64,000 nucleotides of DNA from an uncultured Clostridia bacterium (GTDB lineage: Bacteria; Bacillota; Clostridia; Lachnospirales; CAG-274), in contig CANQDF010000002.1 of assembly GCA_947591605.1 (NCBI GenBank), positions 1 through 64,000 on the forward strand, in the 5' to 3' direction. Under the pieces are notes generated by a model. The model did no database searches, was not told the DNA's origin, and saw nothing but the letters and a program-made list of their open reading frames with translations. The first letter of the stretch is position 1. The number at the start of each line of letters is the position of its first letter. A program made the translations under genes and the position numbers. Shown here piece by piece: positions 23,980-34,265 of the stretch.

Positions 23980-26900
23980 TTACTTTCTCATATCTCGGTT
24001 TATATCAAATATATCAAGCTTATCCCTGTCGATATGCTTTTCCATTACCTCGACCATAGCGGTGAAGGTATCCATTGAGGTTATAAGCGATACGGAGCTT
24101 TCAACGGCGGTACGTCTTATCTTAAAGCCGTCCGATGTCTTGTTGTTGGCTTTTTTTGGTATGTCCACTATAAGGTCGACAACGCCGCTGCGTATCGTAT
24201 CTATAATATTGGGTACGCCCTCGCTTATCTTTTTTACCGTCTTTACATCTATGCCCGCATTGGCAATGGCTTTTGCGGTACCGCTTGTGGCAATAAATCG
24301 GCAGCCGAGTTTATCCAGCCTTTTTGCAAGCTCCACAAACTCCTCGTGATCCTTGCCTCTTACGGTGGCAACTATGGTGCTGCCCTTTTGTGGTATTGTC
24401 ATGCCTGCCGCAAGGAAGCCCTTGTAAAGCGCATTGTGCAGGTTGTAGCCCACGCCGAGCACCTCGCCTGTGGAACGCATTTCGGGGCCTAAGCTTACCT
24501 CCACCTGGGGCAGCTTTTCCGTAGAGAATACAGGCACCTTTACGGCAACAACATTGGGTATGTCGCAGATACCCGTTCCGTAGCCCATATCCTTGAGCTT
24601 TTCACCCAGCATTACCCTTGTTGCAATGTCTATAACGGGTACGCCCGTTACCTTTGTAATGTATGGCACGGTCCTTGACGAGCGTGGGTTTACCTCTATT
24701 ATGTTAAGCTCCCCGTTGTAATCGATAAACTGTATGTTTATCATACCTATTACCTTAAGCTCTACGGATATTTTTTTGGTTTCGTCCATTATCTGAGCTT
24801 TTATCTCGTCGCTTATATGCTGAGGAGGATAGATGGATATACTGTCGCCCGAATGTATGCCCGCTCTTTCAAGGTGCTCCATTATACCGGGAATGTATAC
24901 GTCCGTACCGTCGCAGATAGCGTCCACCTCAATTTCACGTCCGCTCAGATAGCGGTCTATAAGCACGGGGTTTTTGCTGTCCTTTTCAAACGCCTCCGCA
25001 AGGTACTTTACAAGCTCGTCCTTGTTGTAGGTTATCTCCATGCCCTGACCGCCCAGAACATAGCTTGGGCGCACCAGTACGGGGAAGCCCAGCCTTTCGG
25101 CAACGCTTATACCCTCGTCAATGCTCCATACGCCCTCACCCTTGGGGCGCTTTATATTGAGCTTTTCAAGTATCTCGTCAAACTTTTCCCTGTCCTCTGC
25201 GGCGTCTATCTGCTCCGGCTTTGTGCCGTAGATAGGTATATTCATCTCGTCAAAGAAGTTTGCAAGCTTTATTGCCGTCTGTCCGCCAAACTGCAGTATA
25301 ACTCCGTCGGGACGCTCCTTTTCCACCACGTTGAGCACGTCCTCTTCGGTAAGAGGCTCAAAGTACAGCTTGTCCGCAGTATCAAAGTCCGTACTTACGG
25401 TTTCGGGGTTGTTGTTTACTATTATGGTCTGCATGCCCGCCTTTTTGAGCGCCATAATGGAGTGAACGGAGCAGTAGTCAAACTCGATGCCCTGACCTAT
25501 GCGTATGGGGCCCGAGCCTATGACCATAACCTTTTTTCTGTCGGATATTACGGACTCGTCCTCCATATCGTAGCTTGAATAGTAATAAGGCGTAACAGCC
25601 TCAAACTCGCCTGCACAGGTATCTACCATCTTGTAAACGGGCATAATGTCATACTTTTGCCTGAGCTTGTATATATCGGGAGGCGTGCAGCCCACAAAGC
25701 GTGATATTGCCTTGTCCGAGAAGCCCTTTTCCTTGAAGTAGCGGAGGTTTTCCTCGTTAAAGTCCTCCAGCTTCATGCTCTTTAGCTCCTCCTCAAGCTT
25801 TACAAGGTTGTTTATCTTGTTTATAAAAAACGGATCCATACCCGTTATATCGCAAACCTTTTCCACACGGTAGTTGCGGCGCAGCATTTCGGCAAGGTCA
25901 AAAAGTCTTTCGTCATCGGGCACCTGCACCCTCTTTTTAAGCTCCTCTATAGAGCGCATGGCAGACGATTTTCTGTCCAGACCGTACTGACCTATTTCAA
26001 GAGAACGTATACCCTTTAACAGGGCTGCCTCAAAGCTCTTGCCTATGCTCATTATCTCTCCGGTCGCCATCATCTTGGTGCCGAGAGTCCTCTTTGCGCC
26101 GAAGAACTTGTCAAAGGGCCACCTTGGGAATTTGAGCACAACATAGTCTATTGTAGGCTCAAAGCAGGCAAAGGTCTTGCCCGTGACCGCATTTTTTATC
26201 TCGTCAAGGTTATATCCCAGCGCTATTTTTGCCGCAACCTTAGCAATGGGGTAGCCCGTCGCCTTTGAAGCAAGCGCCGAGGAACGGCTCACACGGGGGT
26301 TTATCTCTATAACAGCATATTTAAAGCTGTTTGGGTCAAGCGCAAACTGTACGTTGCAGCCGCCCTTTATCTCTATAGAATCAATTATGTCTATGGCGGC
26401 CTTGCGGAGCATCTGATACTCGTAATCGCTTAAGGTCTGCGCAGGTGCAACAACAATACTGTCGCCCGTATGTACTCCTACCGGGTCAACGTTTTCCATA
26501 GAGCAGACGGTTATACAGTTGCCTGCTCCGTCACGCATTACCTCAAACTCTATCTCCTTCCAGCCTGCTATGCTTTTTTCAATAAGCACCTGACCCACAC
26601 GGCTGAGGTGCAGACCCTGCGTGCATATCTCCCTGAGCTCCGCCTCGTTTTTGGCAATGCCGCCTCCGGTACCGCCAAGGGTGTATGCGGGACGCACTAT
26701 AACGGGGTATCCTATGCTCTCGGCAAAGCTTAAAGCCGATTCCACATCGGTAACTATATCGCTGTCGACTATGGGCTGGTTGGTACGCTCCATAAGCCTT
26801 TTAAAGCTGTCCCTGTCCTCGCCCTCCTTAATGGAGGCAATTGACGTACCTATCACATTAACATTGTATTTATCCAGTATGCCCTTGTCGTACAGCTCAC

Positions 26901-27198
26901 AGCTGAGGTTAAGGCCTGTCTGACCGCCCATGCCCGCAATAATGCTGTCGGGGTGCTCCTTTGCTATTACCTTTTCAAGAAAATCTACCGTAAGAGGCTC
27001 AATATAGGTATAGTGCGCCATGCCTATATCCGTCATTATGGTGGCAGGGTTTGAGTTTACAAGCACTACCTCCACGCCCTCCTCCTTAAGGGACTGGCAT
27101 GCCTGAGTGCCCGAGTAGTCAAACTCCGCAGCCTGCCCTATAACTATGGGGCCGGAGCCTATAACAAGCACTTTTTTTATAGAACTGTCCTTAGGCAT
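23980..27198 (-). CDS. carB: Carbamoyl-phosphate synthase large subunit
   Basis: 1,072 residues, full length. Makes carbamoyl phosphate from bicarbonate, ATP and ammonia delivered by CarA, for pyrimidine and arginine synthesis. Two homologous ATP-grasp halves are visible ([21 protein letters not shown] at the start and [20 protein letters not shown] near residue 555). The C-terminal MGS-type allosteric domain is at about 930-1072. Its ATG overlaps the end of carA by eight bases. Last gene of the pyrBCF-carAB operon. Confidence 0.97.
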   Translation of the reverse strand: MPKDSSIKKVLVIGSGPIVIGQAAEFDYSGTQACQSLKEEGVEVVLVNSNPATIMTDIGMAHYTYIEPLTVDFLEKVIAKEHPDSIIAGMGGQTGLNLSCELYDKGILDKYNVNVIGTSIASIKEGEDRDSFKRLMERTNQPIVDSDIVTDVESALSFAESIGYPVIVRPAYTLGGTGGGIAKNEAELREICTQGLHLSRVGQVLIEKSIAGWKEIEFEVMRDGAGNCITVCSMENVDPVGVHTGDSIVVAPAQTLSDYEYQMLRKAAIDIIDSIEIKGGCNVQFALDPNSFKYAVIEINPRVSRSSALASKATGYPIAKVAAKIALGYNLDEIKNAVTGKTFACFEPTIDYVVLKFPRWPFDKFFGAKRTLGTKMMATGEIMSIGKSFEAALLKGIRSLEIGQYGLDRKSSAMRSIEELKKRVQVPDDERLFDLAEMLRRNYRVEKVCDITGMDPFFINKINNLVKLEEELKSMKLEDFNEENLRYFKEKGFSDKAISRFVGCTPPDIYKLRQKYDIMPVYKMVDTCAGEFEAVTPYYYSSYDMEDESVISDRKKVMVIGSGPIRIGQGIEFDYCSVHSIMALKKAGMQTIIVNNNPETVSTDFDTADKLYFEPLTEEDVLNVVEKERPDGVILQFGGQTAIKLANFFDEMNIPIYGTKPEQIDAAEDREKFDEILEKLNIKRPKGEGVWSIDEGISVAERLGFPVLVRPSYVLGGQGMEITYNKDELVKYLAEAFEKDSKNPVLIDRYLSGREIEVDAICDGTDVYIPGIMEHLERAGIHSGDSISIYPPQHISDEIKAQIMDETKKISVELKVIGMINIQFIDYNGELNIIEVNPRSSRTVPYITKVTGVPVIDIATRVMLGEKLKDMGYGTGICDIPNVVAVKVPVFSTEKLPQVEVSLGPEMRSTGEVLGVGYNLHNALYKGFLAAGMTIPQKGSTIVATVRGKDHEEFVELAKRLDKLGCRFIATSGTAKAIANAGIDVKTVKKISEGVPNIIDTIRSGVVDLIVDIPKKANNKTSDGFKIRRTAVESSVSLITSMDTFTAMVEVMEKHIDRDKLDIFDINRDMRK

Positions 27199-28279
27199 TA
27201 GTCTTAACCTCCTCTATAATTTTTAAAAATCTGTCAAAAAGCATTTGCGTATCAAGCGGACCGGGGCTTGCCTCGGGGTGGAACTGTACCGAATATATGG
27301 GCTTTGTTTTGTGCCTGATACCCTCTATACTGCCGTCGTTTACGTTTATAAAGGTTGGCTCGACCTCGTCGCTTAAGTCGCACACAACATAGTTGTGGTT
27401 CTGGCTGGTGATGTATACCCTGCCCGTCTGCAGATCCTTTACGGGATGATTGCCGCCGTGGTGGCCGAATTTTAGCTTTGTGGTGTTGCAGCCAAGCGCA
27501 AGGCTTATAAGCTGATGACCCAGGCATATGCCAAGCACGGGCTTGCCGCTGTCAATAAGCGCCTTTACCGTTTCTATGACCTCGGGTATATCCTTTGGAT
27601 CTCCGGGGCCGTTGCCCAAAAAGAGTGCATCGGGGTTTACATCAAGTATCTCCTCTGCCGATGTAAATGCGGGAAATACGCTCAGCTTGCAGCCTCTTTT
27701 GGAAAGATCCCGCAGTATACCCTGCTTTATGCCGCAGTCCAGCACCGCAAGGTGGGTGCCTATGCCGTTTACCGTATAAGGCTTGTCTATTGTTACCTCC
27801 TTGACGGCATACACGTTGGTATAGGTATCAAACTTTTGCTTGATCTGGCTTGGCGTAAGGTCGTCCACTCTTGTGGTTATAATGCCCTTCATACAGCCCT
27901 TTTCCCTTATGGTTCTTGTAAGAGCCCTTGTATCTATGCCCTCAAGACCCATTATCTTGTTCTGCTTTAAAAAGCCGTCAAGCACCATCTCGCATCTCCA
28001 GTTGTTGGGCATATCGCATTTTTCCCTCACTATAAGGGCTTTGAGGAAAGGCTTTCTGCTTTCCATATCGTCAAGGTTTATGCCGTAGTTGCCTATAAGG
28101 GGATAGGTCATTGTAACTATCTGCCCCGCAAAGGAGGGGTCGGTAAGTGTTTCCTGATACCCGGTCATACCCGTAGTGAACACTACCTCTCCCACGGTTT
28201 CCTTTATATAGCCGAAGGCGCTGCCCTTGAACTTCATACCGTTTTCAAGTATCAGCTCTGCCTTTATGGTTTTTTCCAT
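27191..28279 (-). CDS. carA: Carbamoyl-phosphate synthase small subunit
   Basis: 362 residues. The glutaminase partner of CarB. N-terminal CPSase domain ([20 protein letters not shown]), then a class I glutamine amidotransferase with the nucleophile in GICLGHQLI and the His-Glu pair in [11 protein letters not shown]. Start ATG 28279 has AAGGAGA at a workable distance; the ATG at 28291 sits directly on that site. Overlaps carB by eight bases and follows pyrF with a small gap. Confidence 0.96.
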   Translation of the reverse strand: MEKTIKAELILENGMKFKGSAFGYIKETVGEVVFTTGMTGYQETLTDPSFAGQIVTMTYPLIGNYGINLDDMESRKPFLKALIVREKCDMPNNWRCEMVLDGFLKQNKIMGLEGIDTRALTRTIREKGCMKGIITTRVDDLTPSQIKQKFDTYTNVYAVKEVTIDKPYTVNGIGTHLAVLDCGIKQGILRDLSKRGCKLSVFPAFTSAEEILDVNPDALFLGNGPGDPKDIPEVIETVKALIDSGKPVLGICLGHQLISLALGCNTTKLKFGHHGGNHPVKDLQTGRVYITSQNHNYVVCDLSDEVEPTFINVNDGSIEGIRHKTKPIYSVQFHPEASPGPLDTQMLFDRFLKIIEEVKTNA

Positions 28280-28281
28280 GG

Positions 28282-29214
28282 TCAAATACATCTCCTTAAA
28301 TCGTTTTTCATATCTATGCAGGCTTGCCTTGCCGCAAGAGCAAAGTCCTTTTCGTCGCCGAAGCAGTCCTTGTAGTTATCCTTTTGGTGGGCTGCTATAA
28401 TGCCTCTTGACGAATTTACTATTGCACCTATGCCGTTTTTGTCAAAGCACACCGCAAGATCCTCCGCTTTGCCGCCCTGTGCGCCGTAGCCCGGCACAAG
28501 GAAGAAGGTGTGAGGCATAAGCTCCCTGAGCTTTTTTGCCTGCTCGGGGTGGGTAGCGCCTACCACTGCGCCGATGCCGCTGTAGCCCTTGCTGCCCATA
28601 AGCTCTCCGCCCCATTTTTCAATAAGGCTGCCCATCTTTTGATAGACCGTCATACCGTCCGTTTCAAGGTCCTGTATCTCGCCGCTGTTTGGGTTTGATG
28701 TTTTGGCAAGTACAAAGATCCCCTTGTCGTAGTCCCTGCAGTCCTTTACAAACGGCGTTACGCCGTCGGAGCCGAGGTATGCGTTTATGGTTATAAAATC
28801 CTGCGCAAAATCGCTCTCAAAGGTGTTTTCGCCTATGTCGACCATACCTATGTGGCCGTCCGAGTAGGCCTCTGCGGTGGAGGCTATATCGCTCCTTTTT
28901 ATATCGCCTATTACAATAAGGCCCTTGCTCTTTGCATAGGCGCAGGTTTTTGCATATGCCTTAAGACCCTCTATGCCGTAGCGCTCATACATGGCTATCT
29001 GAGGCTTTACCGCCGGTACAAGGTCAAAGATGCGGTCTATTACAGCCTTGTTGAACTTATACATGGACTTTGCCGCAGCCTTTTTTGTAAAGCCGTATTT
29101 TTTGTAGTATTTTTCCGTAATATAAGCGGGTATATAGCTTAACCTTGGGTCAAGACCAACCACAGTCGGGTTGCCCGTATGTTCTATTTTGTTTATAAGC
29201 TCGTCTATTACCAA
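28282..29214 (-). CDS. pyrF: Orotidine-5'-phosphate decarboxylase
   Basis: 310 residues, the longer type-2 PyrF subfamily. Converts OMP to UMP, the last step of de novo UMP synthesis. TVVGLDPRLSYIP near the N-terminus and the catalytic segment GLIVIGDIKRSDIASTAEAY are intact. Start is TTG 29214: AAGGAGG lies eight bases upstream, whereas the longer frame to 29256 overlaps pyrC without a site. It ends within two bases of the carA start, so translation is probably coupled. Confidence 0.95.
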   Translation of the reverse strand: MVIDELINKIEHTGNPTVVGLDPRLSYIPAYITEKYYKKYGFTKKAAAKSMYKFNKAVIDRIFDLVPAVKPQIAMYERYGIEGLKAYAKTCAYAKSKGLIVIGDIKRSDIASTAEAYSDGHIGMVDIGENTFESDFAQDFITINAYLGSDGVTPFVKDCRDYDKGIFVLAKTSNPNSGEIQDLETDGMTVYQKMGSLIEKWGGELMGSKGYSGIGAVVGATHPEQAKKLRELMPHTFFLVPGYGAQGGKAEDLAVCFDKNGIGAIVNSSRGIIAAHQKDNYKDCFGDEKDFALAARQACIDMKNDLRRCI

Positions 29215-29227
29215 TGTACTCTCCTCC

Positions 29228-30517
29228 TTACCTAAGCCTGCCGTATTCGGCAGCAACTCTGCCGCCCACTATGGTGCAGGCTGCAATGCCTTTTACTCTC
29301 CTGCCGTGGAACGGTGTGTTTTTGCCCTTGCTGTACATTTTTTCCTTGTCTATGCAATACTCTCTGTCGGGGTCTATTACCGTTATATCGGCTCTCGAAC
29401 CTACGGAAAGATTGCCTATATCGCTTCTGCCGAGTATCCTTGCGGGGTTTGCGCTCATCTTTTCCACAAGCTCGTACTCCGTAAGCCAGCCGCCCTCAAC
29501 AAGCTCCGTTATTGCAAGGGGCAAAGCCGTTTCAAGCCCGATTATGCCGTTTGCCGCATTTTCAAACTCGCAGTTTTTCTCGTCTATGTGGTGCGGAGCG
29601 TGGTCTGTTGCAATAACCTCTATAATGTTATCTTTTAACGCCTGCTTAATTGCCTCAACGTCCTTTTTGCTCCGCAGCGGAGGATTCATCTTGAAGTTTG
29701 CGTCATACTCCGTTATATCCTCCTCCGACAAGGTAAAGTGATGAGGCGTCGCCTCAGCCGTTACCTTTACTCCTCTCTCCTTAGCCTGCCTTATAAGCTC
29801 CACACTGCCCGCAGTGCTTATATGGCAGAGATGTATGGGCGCACCCACGCTCTGCGCAAGTATCATATCCCTTGATACGATTACCTCCTCGCTGTCGCAG
29901 CTTATGCCCTTAAGCCCAAGCAGAGCAGCTCTGTCGCCTGCGTTTATCTGACCCTTGCCCGCAAGCAGCTTGTCCTCGCAGTGGTCAAACACGGGCAGGG
30001 CAAACATGCCCGCATATTTAAGGGCGGTTTTCATAAGGGCGGCATTTTCCACGCTTTTGCCGTCCTCGGACAGGGCGCATGCTCCCACGGCTGCCATCCT
30101 GCCTATGTCGGCAAGCTCCTCACCGTTTTGCCCCTTGGTTATTGCGCCTATGGGCAAAACGTTTACTGCCGCCTCTCTTTCCGCCTTGAGCTTTATATAC
30201 TCAACAACTATTTCGTTGTCGGTCACGGGGTTTGTGTTTGGCATTGCGCATATGGTGGTAAAGCCGCCCGCAGCGGCAGCCATGCTGCCCGTTTTTATTG
30301 TTTCCTTGCGCTCGTAGCCGGGCTCCCTCAGATGCACATGCAGGTCTATAAGCCCCGGCACCACCCATTTGCCCGCAGCGTCTATCACCTCGTCGGCCTC
30401 CGAGGATATATTGTCGTCAACAAGCTCTATGCTGCCGCCGTTTACAAGCACATCCTTGACCGAGTCGACGCCGTTTGCAGGGTCTATCACCCTGCCTCCC
30501 TTTATAAGCAGCTTCAT
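29228..30517 (-). CDS. pyrC: Dihydroorotase
   Basis: 429 residues, type I dihydroorotase. Closes carbamoyl aspartate to dihydroorotate. Metal-binding DLHVHLREPG at about 58-67, further ligands in the DHCEDKLLA and HICHLST-like segments, and ATDHAPHH near residue 300. Second gene of the operon, 12 bases after pyrB and 13 before pyrF. pyrD/pyrK (dihydroorotate dehydrogenase) and pyrE are not in this window. Confidence 0.96.
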   Translation of the reverse strand: MKLLIKGGRVIDPANGVDSVKDVLVNGGSIELVDDNISSEADEVIDAAGKWVVPGLIDLHVHLREPGYERKETIKTGSMAAAAGGFTTICAMPNTNPVTDNEIVVEYIKLKAEREAAVNVLPIGAITKGQNGEELADIGRMAAVGACALSEDGKSVENAALMKTALKYAGMFALPVFDHCEDKLLAGKGQINAGDRAALLGLKGISCDSEEVIVSRDMILAQSVGAPIHLCHISTAGSVELIRQAKERGVKVTAEATPHHFTLSEEDITEYDANFKMNPPLRSKKDVEAIKQALKDNIIEVIATDHAPHHIDEKNCEFENAANGIIGLETALPLAITELVEGGWLTEYELVEKMSANPARILGRSDIGNLSVGSRADITVIDPDREYCIDKEKMYSKGKNTPFHGRRVKGIAACTIVGGRVAAEYGRLR

Positions 30518-30529
30518 CTTATTACCTCC

Positions 30530-31450
30530 TCATCGGTTTGCATCGGTGAGCAGCTTAAGTATAGCCATCCTTACCGCAACACCGTTTTTGACCTGTATGT
30601 TTATTACCGAATTTTTGCCGTCCACTACCTCCGTAGCCAGCTCAACGCCCCTGTTTACGGGGCCGGGGTGCATGATAAGCACATCCTTTTTTGCGGATTT
30701 GAGCGTTTCCGCATTTATGCCGAAAAGGCTTGAATATTCCCTCAGACCGGGGAACGGCATATTTTTTTGCCTTTCAAACTGTATGCGCAGACCCATTATT
30801 ACATCCGCATTTGCTATGGCGCCCTTTATATCGCTTGTAACGTCCACGCCAAGCGAGCGCATGGAGCCGCTTATAAGCGTTGAGGGGCCTGCAAGAGTAA
30901 CGTTTGCGCCAAGCTTTGTAAGGCCGAAGGCGTTGCTCCTTGCCACCCTTGAATGCGATATGTCGCCCAGTATCGTAACGTTTAGCCCGTCAAAATGCTT
31001 TTTGTAATCCATAATGGTAAACAGATCCAAAAGCGCCTGCGTGGGGTGCTCGTTTGAGCCGTCGCCCGCATTTATGACGGAGGCGTTTACATTTCTTGCA
31101 AGCACATCTGCGGCGCCCGTCATACGGTGGCGTATTATCATTACGTTTATGCCCATCTGGTCAAGAGTTTTACCCGTATCTATAAGGCTTTCCCCCTTGT
31201 TTACGCTGCTTGTGGCAACACCCAGATCCTTTACCATGGCGCCCAGGTAATCGCCCGCAAGCATAAAGGACATCCTTGTCCTGGTAGAGTTTTCGTAAAA
31301 CATGGTAACGATGCTGCTTTTTTTAAGCTCGTCGCTCCTCAGCGAGGGGTTATCTATCTTTTCTTTCATTATCTTTGCGGTTTCAAGGATGGTCATTATC
31401 TCATCCTCGCTCAGATCCCTGAGCCCCAGAAGATCCTTCCTGGCAAACAT
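30530..31450 (-). CDS. pyrB: Aspartate carbamoyltransferase catalytic subunit
   Basis: 306 residues. Joins carbamoyl phosphate and aspartate. Carbamoyl-phosphate-binding FYENSTRTRMSF at about 51-62, HPTQALLDLFT and GDISHSRVARSN are all present. Start ATG 31450 has AAGGAGG. First structural gene of pyrBCF-carAB; no pyrI regulatory subunit is next to it. It follows a 265-base leader with a peptide and an attenuator (31545-31714), so expression is probably set by transcription termination. Confidence 0.97.
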   Translation of the reverse strand: MFARKDLLGLRDLSEDEIMTILETAKIMKEKIDNPSLRSDELKKSSIVTMFYENSTRTRMSFMLAGDYLGAMVKDLGVATSSVNKGESLIDTGKTLDQMGINVMIIRHRMTGAADVLARNVNASVINAGDGSNEHPTQALLDLFTIMDYKKHFDGLNVTILGDISHSRVARSNAFGLTKLGANVTLAGPSTLISGSMRSLGVDVTSDIKGAIANADVIMGLRIQFERQKNMPFPGLREYSSLFGINAETLKSAKKDVLIMHPGPVNRGVELATEVVDGKNSVINIQVKNGVAVRMAILKLLTDANR

Positions 31451-31544
31451 ATTAAACCTCCTTTTTGGGCAGCCCTATCCCGAATTTTTGGGGGAACAGC
31501 CCGATCTCGGTACATCAACGGCTCATCTGTCAAAAACGGTTATT

Positions 31545-31596
31545 AAAAAAGACAATAAAAAGGGTTTAAAAACACTCTTTCCATTGTCTTTTTTTT
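31545..31596 (-). terminator. Attenuator in the pyr operon leader
   Basis: On the minus strand AAAAAAGACAAT (5' arm within 31594-31583) pairs perfectly with ATTGTCTTTTTT (31556-31545). The stem can extend inward with G-U pairs and ends in a run of U. The stop codon of the leader peptide lies in the loop, so a ribosome finishing the peptide would block the hairpin. Confidence 0.85.
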
Positions 31597-31679
31597 GCAA
31601 ACATAAAAAATAAAATCAAATAAGAAAAAAACCATGACATATTGTTCTTATGAAGTTTGCAGCGGGACTTGATGAACAT
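31566..31679 (-). CDS. Leader peptide of the pyrBCF-carAB operon
   Basis: 37 codons, ATG 31679 to TAA 31568-31566, with a strong AAGGAGG eight bases upstream. The peptide starts MFIKSRCKLHKNN and has a hydrophobic, Phe-rich middle (WFFSYLILFF). That middle is encoded by a very U-rich stretch (7 T, then T-rich codons) just before the attenuator. The arrangement parallels the E. coli pyrBI leader, where low UTP slows RNA polymerase in the U-tract, the ribosome catches up, and the terminator cannot form. The peptide product itself need not have a function. Confidence 0.75.
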   Translation of the reverse strand: MFIKSRCKLHKNNMSWFFSYLILFFMFAKKRQWKECF

Positions 31680-31720
31680 AGCCGTTTCCTCCTTACCGTT
31701 GTATTTTGCTTATCTAATGA

Positions 31721-31749
31721 ATTTTAACATTTATACGGATAAATGTCAA
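31721..31749 (-). promoter_or_regulatory. pyr operon promoter
   Basis: TTGACA (31749-31744), 17-base spacer, TAAAAT (31726-31721) on the minus strand. The expected start is near 31714, about 35 bases before the leader peptide ATG. Confidence 0.8.
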
Positions 31750-31789
31750 CAAATTACGAGCAAAAAATCGGGCAAATTTTACGCAAATT

Positions 31790-32323
31790 TTACCCCCATA
31801 TAACGGAGCATATCCAGAGGCTTGCGAGTATGCCCGCAAGGTTGGCGGCAAGTGCGCCCCACAGGGTGTAGCGTGTTTTTGTTATGCCTGCCGCCATAAA
31901 ATACACGCTCATTGTATAAAACACCGTTTCGGTGCAGCTCATCATAACGGATACAAACCTGCCCGTAAAGGAATCGGGGCCGCAGCTTTTAAAAATATCC
32001 AAAAGTATGCCCGTGGAAGCCGAGGAGGATATAAGGCGCATAAACGTAAGCGGTATTGCCTCGGCGGGGTAGCCTATCCTCTGTGCGATCGGCTTAAGCA
32101 AACCCGTTACAAGCTCCGTAAATCCGCTTGCGTTGAGCACTCCCACCGCCACCATAAGCCCTATCATGGTGGGCAGTATGTTAAGCACCACAAAAAAGCC
32201 GTCCTTTGCGCCCTTTGTAAAGCTATCGTATATATCGATGCGCTTGCTGTAGCCGTAAAAGATTATGTATACAAAGACAAGCGGTATCATCATATCGGAT
32301 ATAAAGGTAACAGCCTTCAGCAT
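31790..32323 (-). CDS. spmB: Spore maturation protein B
   Basis: 177 residues with about five membrane helices, nucleoside-transporter-gate-like (VLNILPTMIGLMVAVGVLNASG, RLISSSASTGILLDIFK). SpmB works with SpmA in spore core dehydration in Bacillus. Start ATG 32323 overlaps the end of spmA by seven bases; the longer frame to 32509 lies inside spmA and is rejected. Confidence 0.92.
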   Translation of the reverse strand: MLKAVTFISDMMIPLVFVYIIFYGYSKRIDIYDSFTKGAKDGFFVVLNILPTMIGLMVAVGVLNASGFTELVTGLLKPIAQRIGYPAEAIPLTFMRLISSSASTGILLDIFKSCGPDSFTGRFVSVMMSCTETVFYTMSVYFMAAGITKTRYTLWGALAANLAGILASLWICSVIWG

Positions 32324-32904
32324 TTTTTCTTTTCCCTGCCTTCCGCAAGCTTTACAAATATAACGGATACTGCGGTGGATATAAGCGTGGTAAATATACC
32401 GGGGCCTATTATCTCGGAGGGATTGTGCGAGCCGTACTGCACCCTGTATGCAAGCAGGTTTACCGAAACAAGCTGCAGGGAGGACATATTTATCACCATA
32501 AACATACACATTTCACGGCTTGCCGTTTCCCCGTCCCTGCTGAGCCTTTTAAGCGCCTCCATGGCTTTAAGCCCCGGCGGCGTTGCAGCCCAGCCCAAAC
32601 CAAGAAAATTGGCTATAAAGTTTGCCGCTATGTGCCTCATTGCCTCGTGACCCTCCGGTATACGGGGGAACAGCCATTTAAGCAGAGGCATCAGCTTTTT
32701 TGTAAGCAGCTTCATCAGCCCTGCGTCCTCGCCTATGCGCATCATGCCCGTCCACATGGACAGCACACCCAGCATTGTTACCGATACGGTCACAGCCTCC
32801 TTTGCCGACTCTATCGCACCGTTGGTCACCTCGGGCAGCCTGCCCGTAAATGCCGCCGTCACCATACCTATTATTATCATTCCGCCCCAGATGTAATTAA
32901 GCAT
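32317..32904 (-). CDS. spmA: Spore maturation protein A
   Basis: 195 residues, multi-pass membrane protein with the SpmA pattern (MLNYIWGGMIIIGMVTAAFTG, NFIANFLGLGWAATPPGLKAM, MFMVINMSSLQLVSVNLLAYR). Paired with spmB by a seven-base overlap. Expected in the mother cell during sporulation. The promoter region upstream (32905-32980) has no recognisable sigma-A boxes, consistent with a sporulation sigma factor, though I cannot assign one. Confidence 0.92.
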   Translation of the reverse strand: MLNYIWGGMIIIGMVTAAFTGRLPEVTNGAIESAKEAVTVSVTMLGVLSMWTGMMRIGEDAGLMKLLTKKLMPLLKWLFPRIPEGHEAMRHIAANFIANFLGLGWAATPPGLKAMEALKRLSRDGETASREMCMFMVINMSSLQLVSVNLLAYRVQYGSHNPSEIIGPGIFTTLISTAVSVIFVKLAEGREKKKC

Positions 32905-32983
32905 AGCACACCTCGTTTTTTTATTATAATATGACGGCGCCGCATTTTAAATGACCCCCGTATATATTTTACACGGCACAGCT

Positions 32984-33190
32984 TGCAGGAAATGCTTACA
33001 TTTCCTGCATTTTTTTCAGAGTATAAAGAGATTCGCGCCTCGCTATCGCTCGACACTCCCTCTTTTCCTCGGACGGGCAAAGCTCGTCCTGCGGATTTTA
33101 GCCTGCGGCGCTTAAGTTACCTTAAAGTGTTTGCAAGTTTAATTTCTTAAAAATTCATTTTTTAATCTGTTTTTTAGTTTTTTGACAGTC
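32984..33190 (+). repeat. Family-A repeat, copy A3 (variant terminator arm)
   Basis: Starts with terminator TGCAGGAAATG/CATTTCCTGCA and seven T, then the AAAGAGATTCGCGCC body, TCCTCGGACGGGC and TAGCCTGCGGCG, ending TTTTTTGACAG. A palindrome CCGTGTAAATTTTACACGG and another GCATTTCCTGCA follow (to 33245). It is the same variant as the inverted copy A5. No gene is visible in 32905-33369. Confidence 0.8.
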
Positions 33191-33266
33191 TGCCCCGTGT
33201 AAATTTTACACGGCAGTTCCTAGTAAATGCAAGCATTTCCTGCAAAATATCTTAATATTTTTTAAG

Positions 33267-33295
33267 TTGACAATACATATATACTTTAGTATAAT
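33267..33295 (+). promoter_or_regulatory. Promoter of the stalk/PepSY gene
   Basis: TTGACA (33267-33272), 17-base spacer, TATAAT (33290-33295): full consensus. Confidence 0.85.
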
Positions 33296-33369
33296 CTGCT
33301 CAGAAAAAAGAATATTCAAGAATGAAAAAAAGCAGGTATTTCCTGAAAAAATTTTAAGGGGGTATTTTA

Positions 33370-34260
33370 ATGAAAAAAACAGGTTTTGCAGCTTTATCCG
33401 TCCTTGCGGTACTTTTGTCGGCAAATATTGCGGCGGCAGCGGATAACATAAGGGTAGTTGTAAACAATGAGGCTGTCGATTTTTCGGGCGATCAGCCCCC
33501 GGTCATAATAAACGGCAGAACTCTTGTGCCGTTCCGTGCGGTATTTGAAAAAATGGGAGCTTCGGTAAGCTGGGACAGCAGCGCCGAGGTATGCTCCGCA
33601 AGCCTTTCCGGCAGGGAGGTCAGCATAGGCATAGGCAGCACCGCCGTTTATGTAAACGGCAAAAACACCGTTACAAGCGATGTACCGGCGCAAATAATAA
33701 ACGGCAGAACAATGGTGCCTCTGAGGGTGCTCTCCGAGAGCGTGGGCGCCGATGTGAACTGGAACGCATCAACAAAGACGGTATCCGTCGCCACCGCTCA
33801 GACAACAGCAATAACCGAGGATAAGGCAAAGGCTATTGCGCTTGCAGACGCAGGTGTAACCGACGCCTCAAATGTGTATGTAAAGCTCGACAGGGAGCGC
33901 TACGGCAATGTATACGATGTTAAATTTTACAGCGGCAGTACCGAGTACGAATACGAGATAGACGCCGCAACGGGCAAGATATTGTCCGCAGACAGGGAAA
34001 AGGCAGACAACATACCTTTGCAGCCCGATACGCCCTCTGTAAGCCCCTCCGGAACCGTCACCGCAGATGACGCCCTGCAAAGGGCGCTTGCGGACGCAGG
34101 CCTGCAAAAATCGCAGATAAGCCGCTATAAGAGCGAGCGTGACTTTGACGACGGCAGGGAGCTTTATGAAATAGAGTTTTATTATAACGGAATGGAATAC
34201 AGCTACGAAATATCCGCCTCCGACGGCAGCATATTAAGCAAGGAAATTGATAGGGATTGA
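33370..34260 (+). CDS. Secreted stalk-domain protein with two PepSY domains
   Basis: 296 residues. Signal peptide 1-23 (MKKTGFAALSVLAVLLSANI, cleavage after AAA). Copper-amine-oxidase N-terminal-like stalk domain at about 25-140 (two INGRTLVPFRAVFEKMGA / INGRTMVPLRVLSESVGA motifs), then two PepSY-type domains (about 145-205 and 218-293, each ending YEIDAATGKIL / YEISASDGSIL). Likely surface-associated; PepSY domains are often linked to protease inhibition or modulation. Strong consensus promoter and AAGGGGG site before ATG 33370. Terminated by family-A copy A4, six bases after the stop. Confidence 0.85.
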   Translation: MKKTGFAALSVLAVLLSANIAAAADNIRVVVNNEAVDFSGDQPPVIINGRTLVPFRAVFEKMGASVSWDSSAEVCSASLSGREVSIGIGSTAVYVNGKNTVTSDVPAQIINGRTMVPLRVLSESVGADVNWNASTKTVSVATAQTTAITEDKAKAIALADAGVTDASNVYVKLDRERYGNVYDVKFYSGSTEYEYEIDAATGKILSADREKADNIPLQPDTPSVSPSGTVTADDALQRALADAGLQKSQISRYKSERDFDDGRELYEIEFYYNGMEYSYEISASDGSILSKEIDRD

Positions 34261-34265
34261 GTATC

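Noticed and set aside
31451-31544. A PyrR-binding hairpin between the attenuator and pyrB
   Set aside because: Short GGGCTG/CAGCCC-type pairings exist, but I could not find the conserved PyrR loop sequence; left unassigned.
32324-32509. Extension of spmB into spmA
   Set aside because: The ATG at 32323 gives the normal SpmB length and the usual short overlap; the extension has SpmA coding sequence in another frame.
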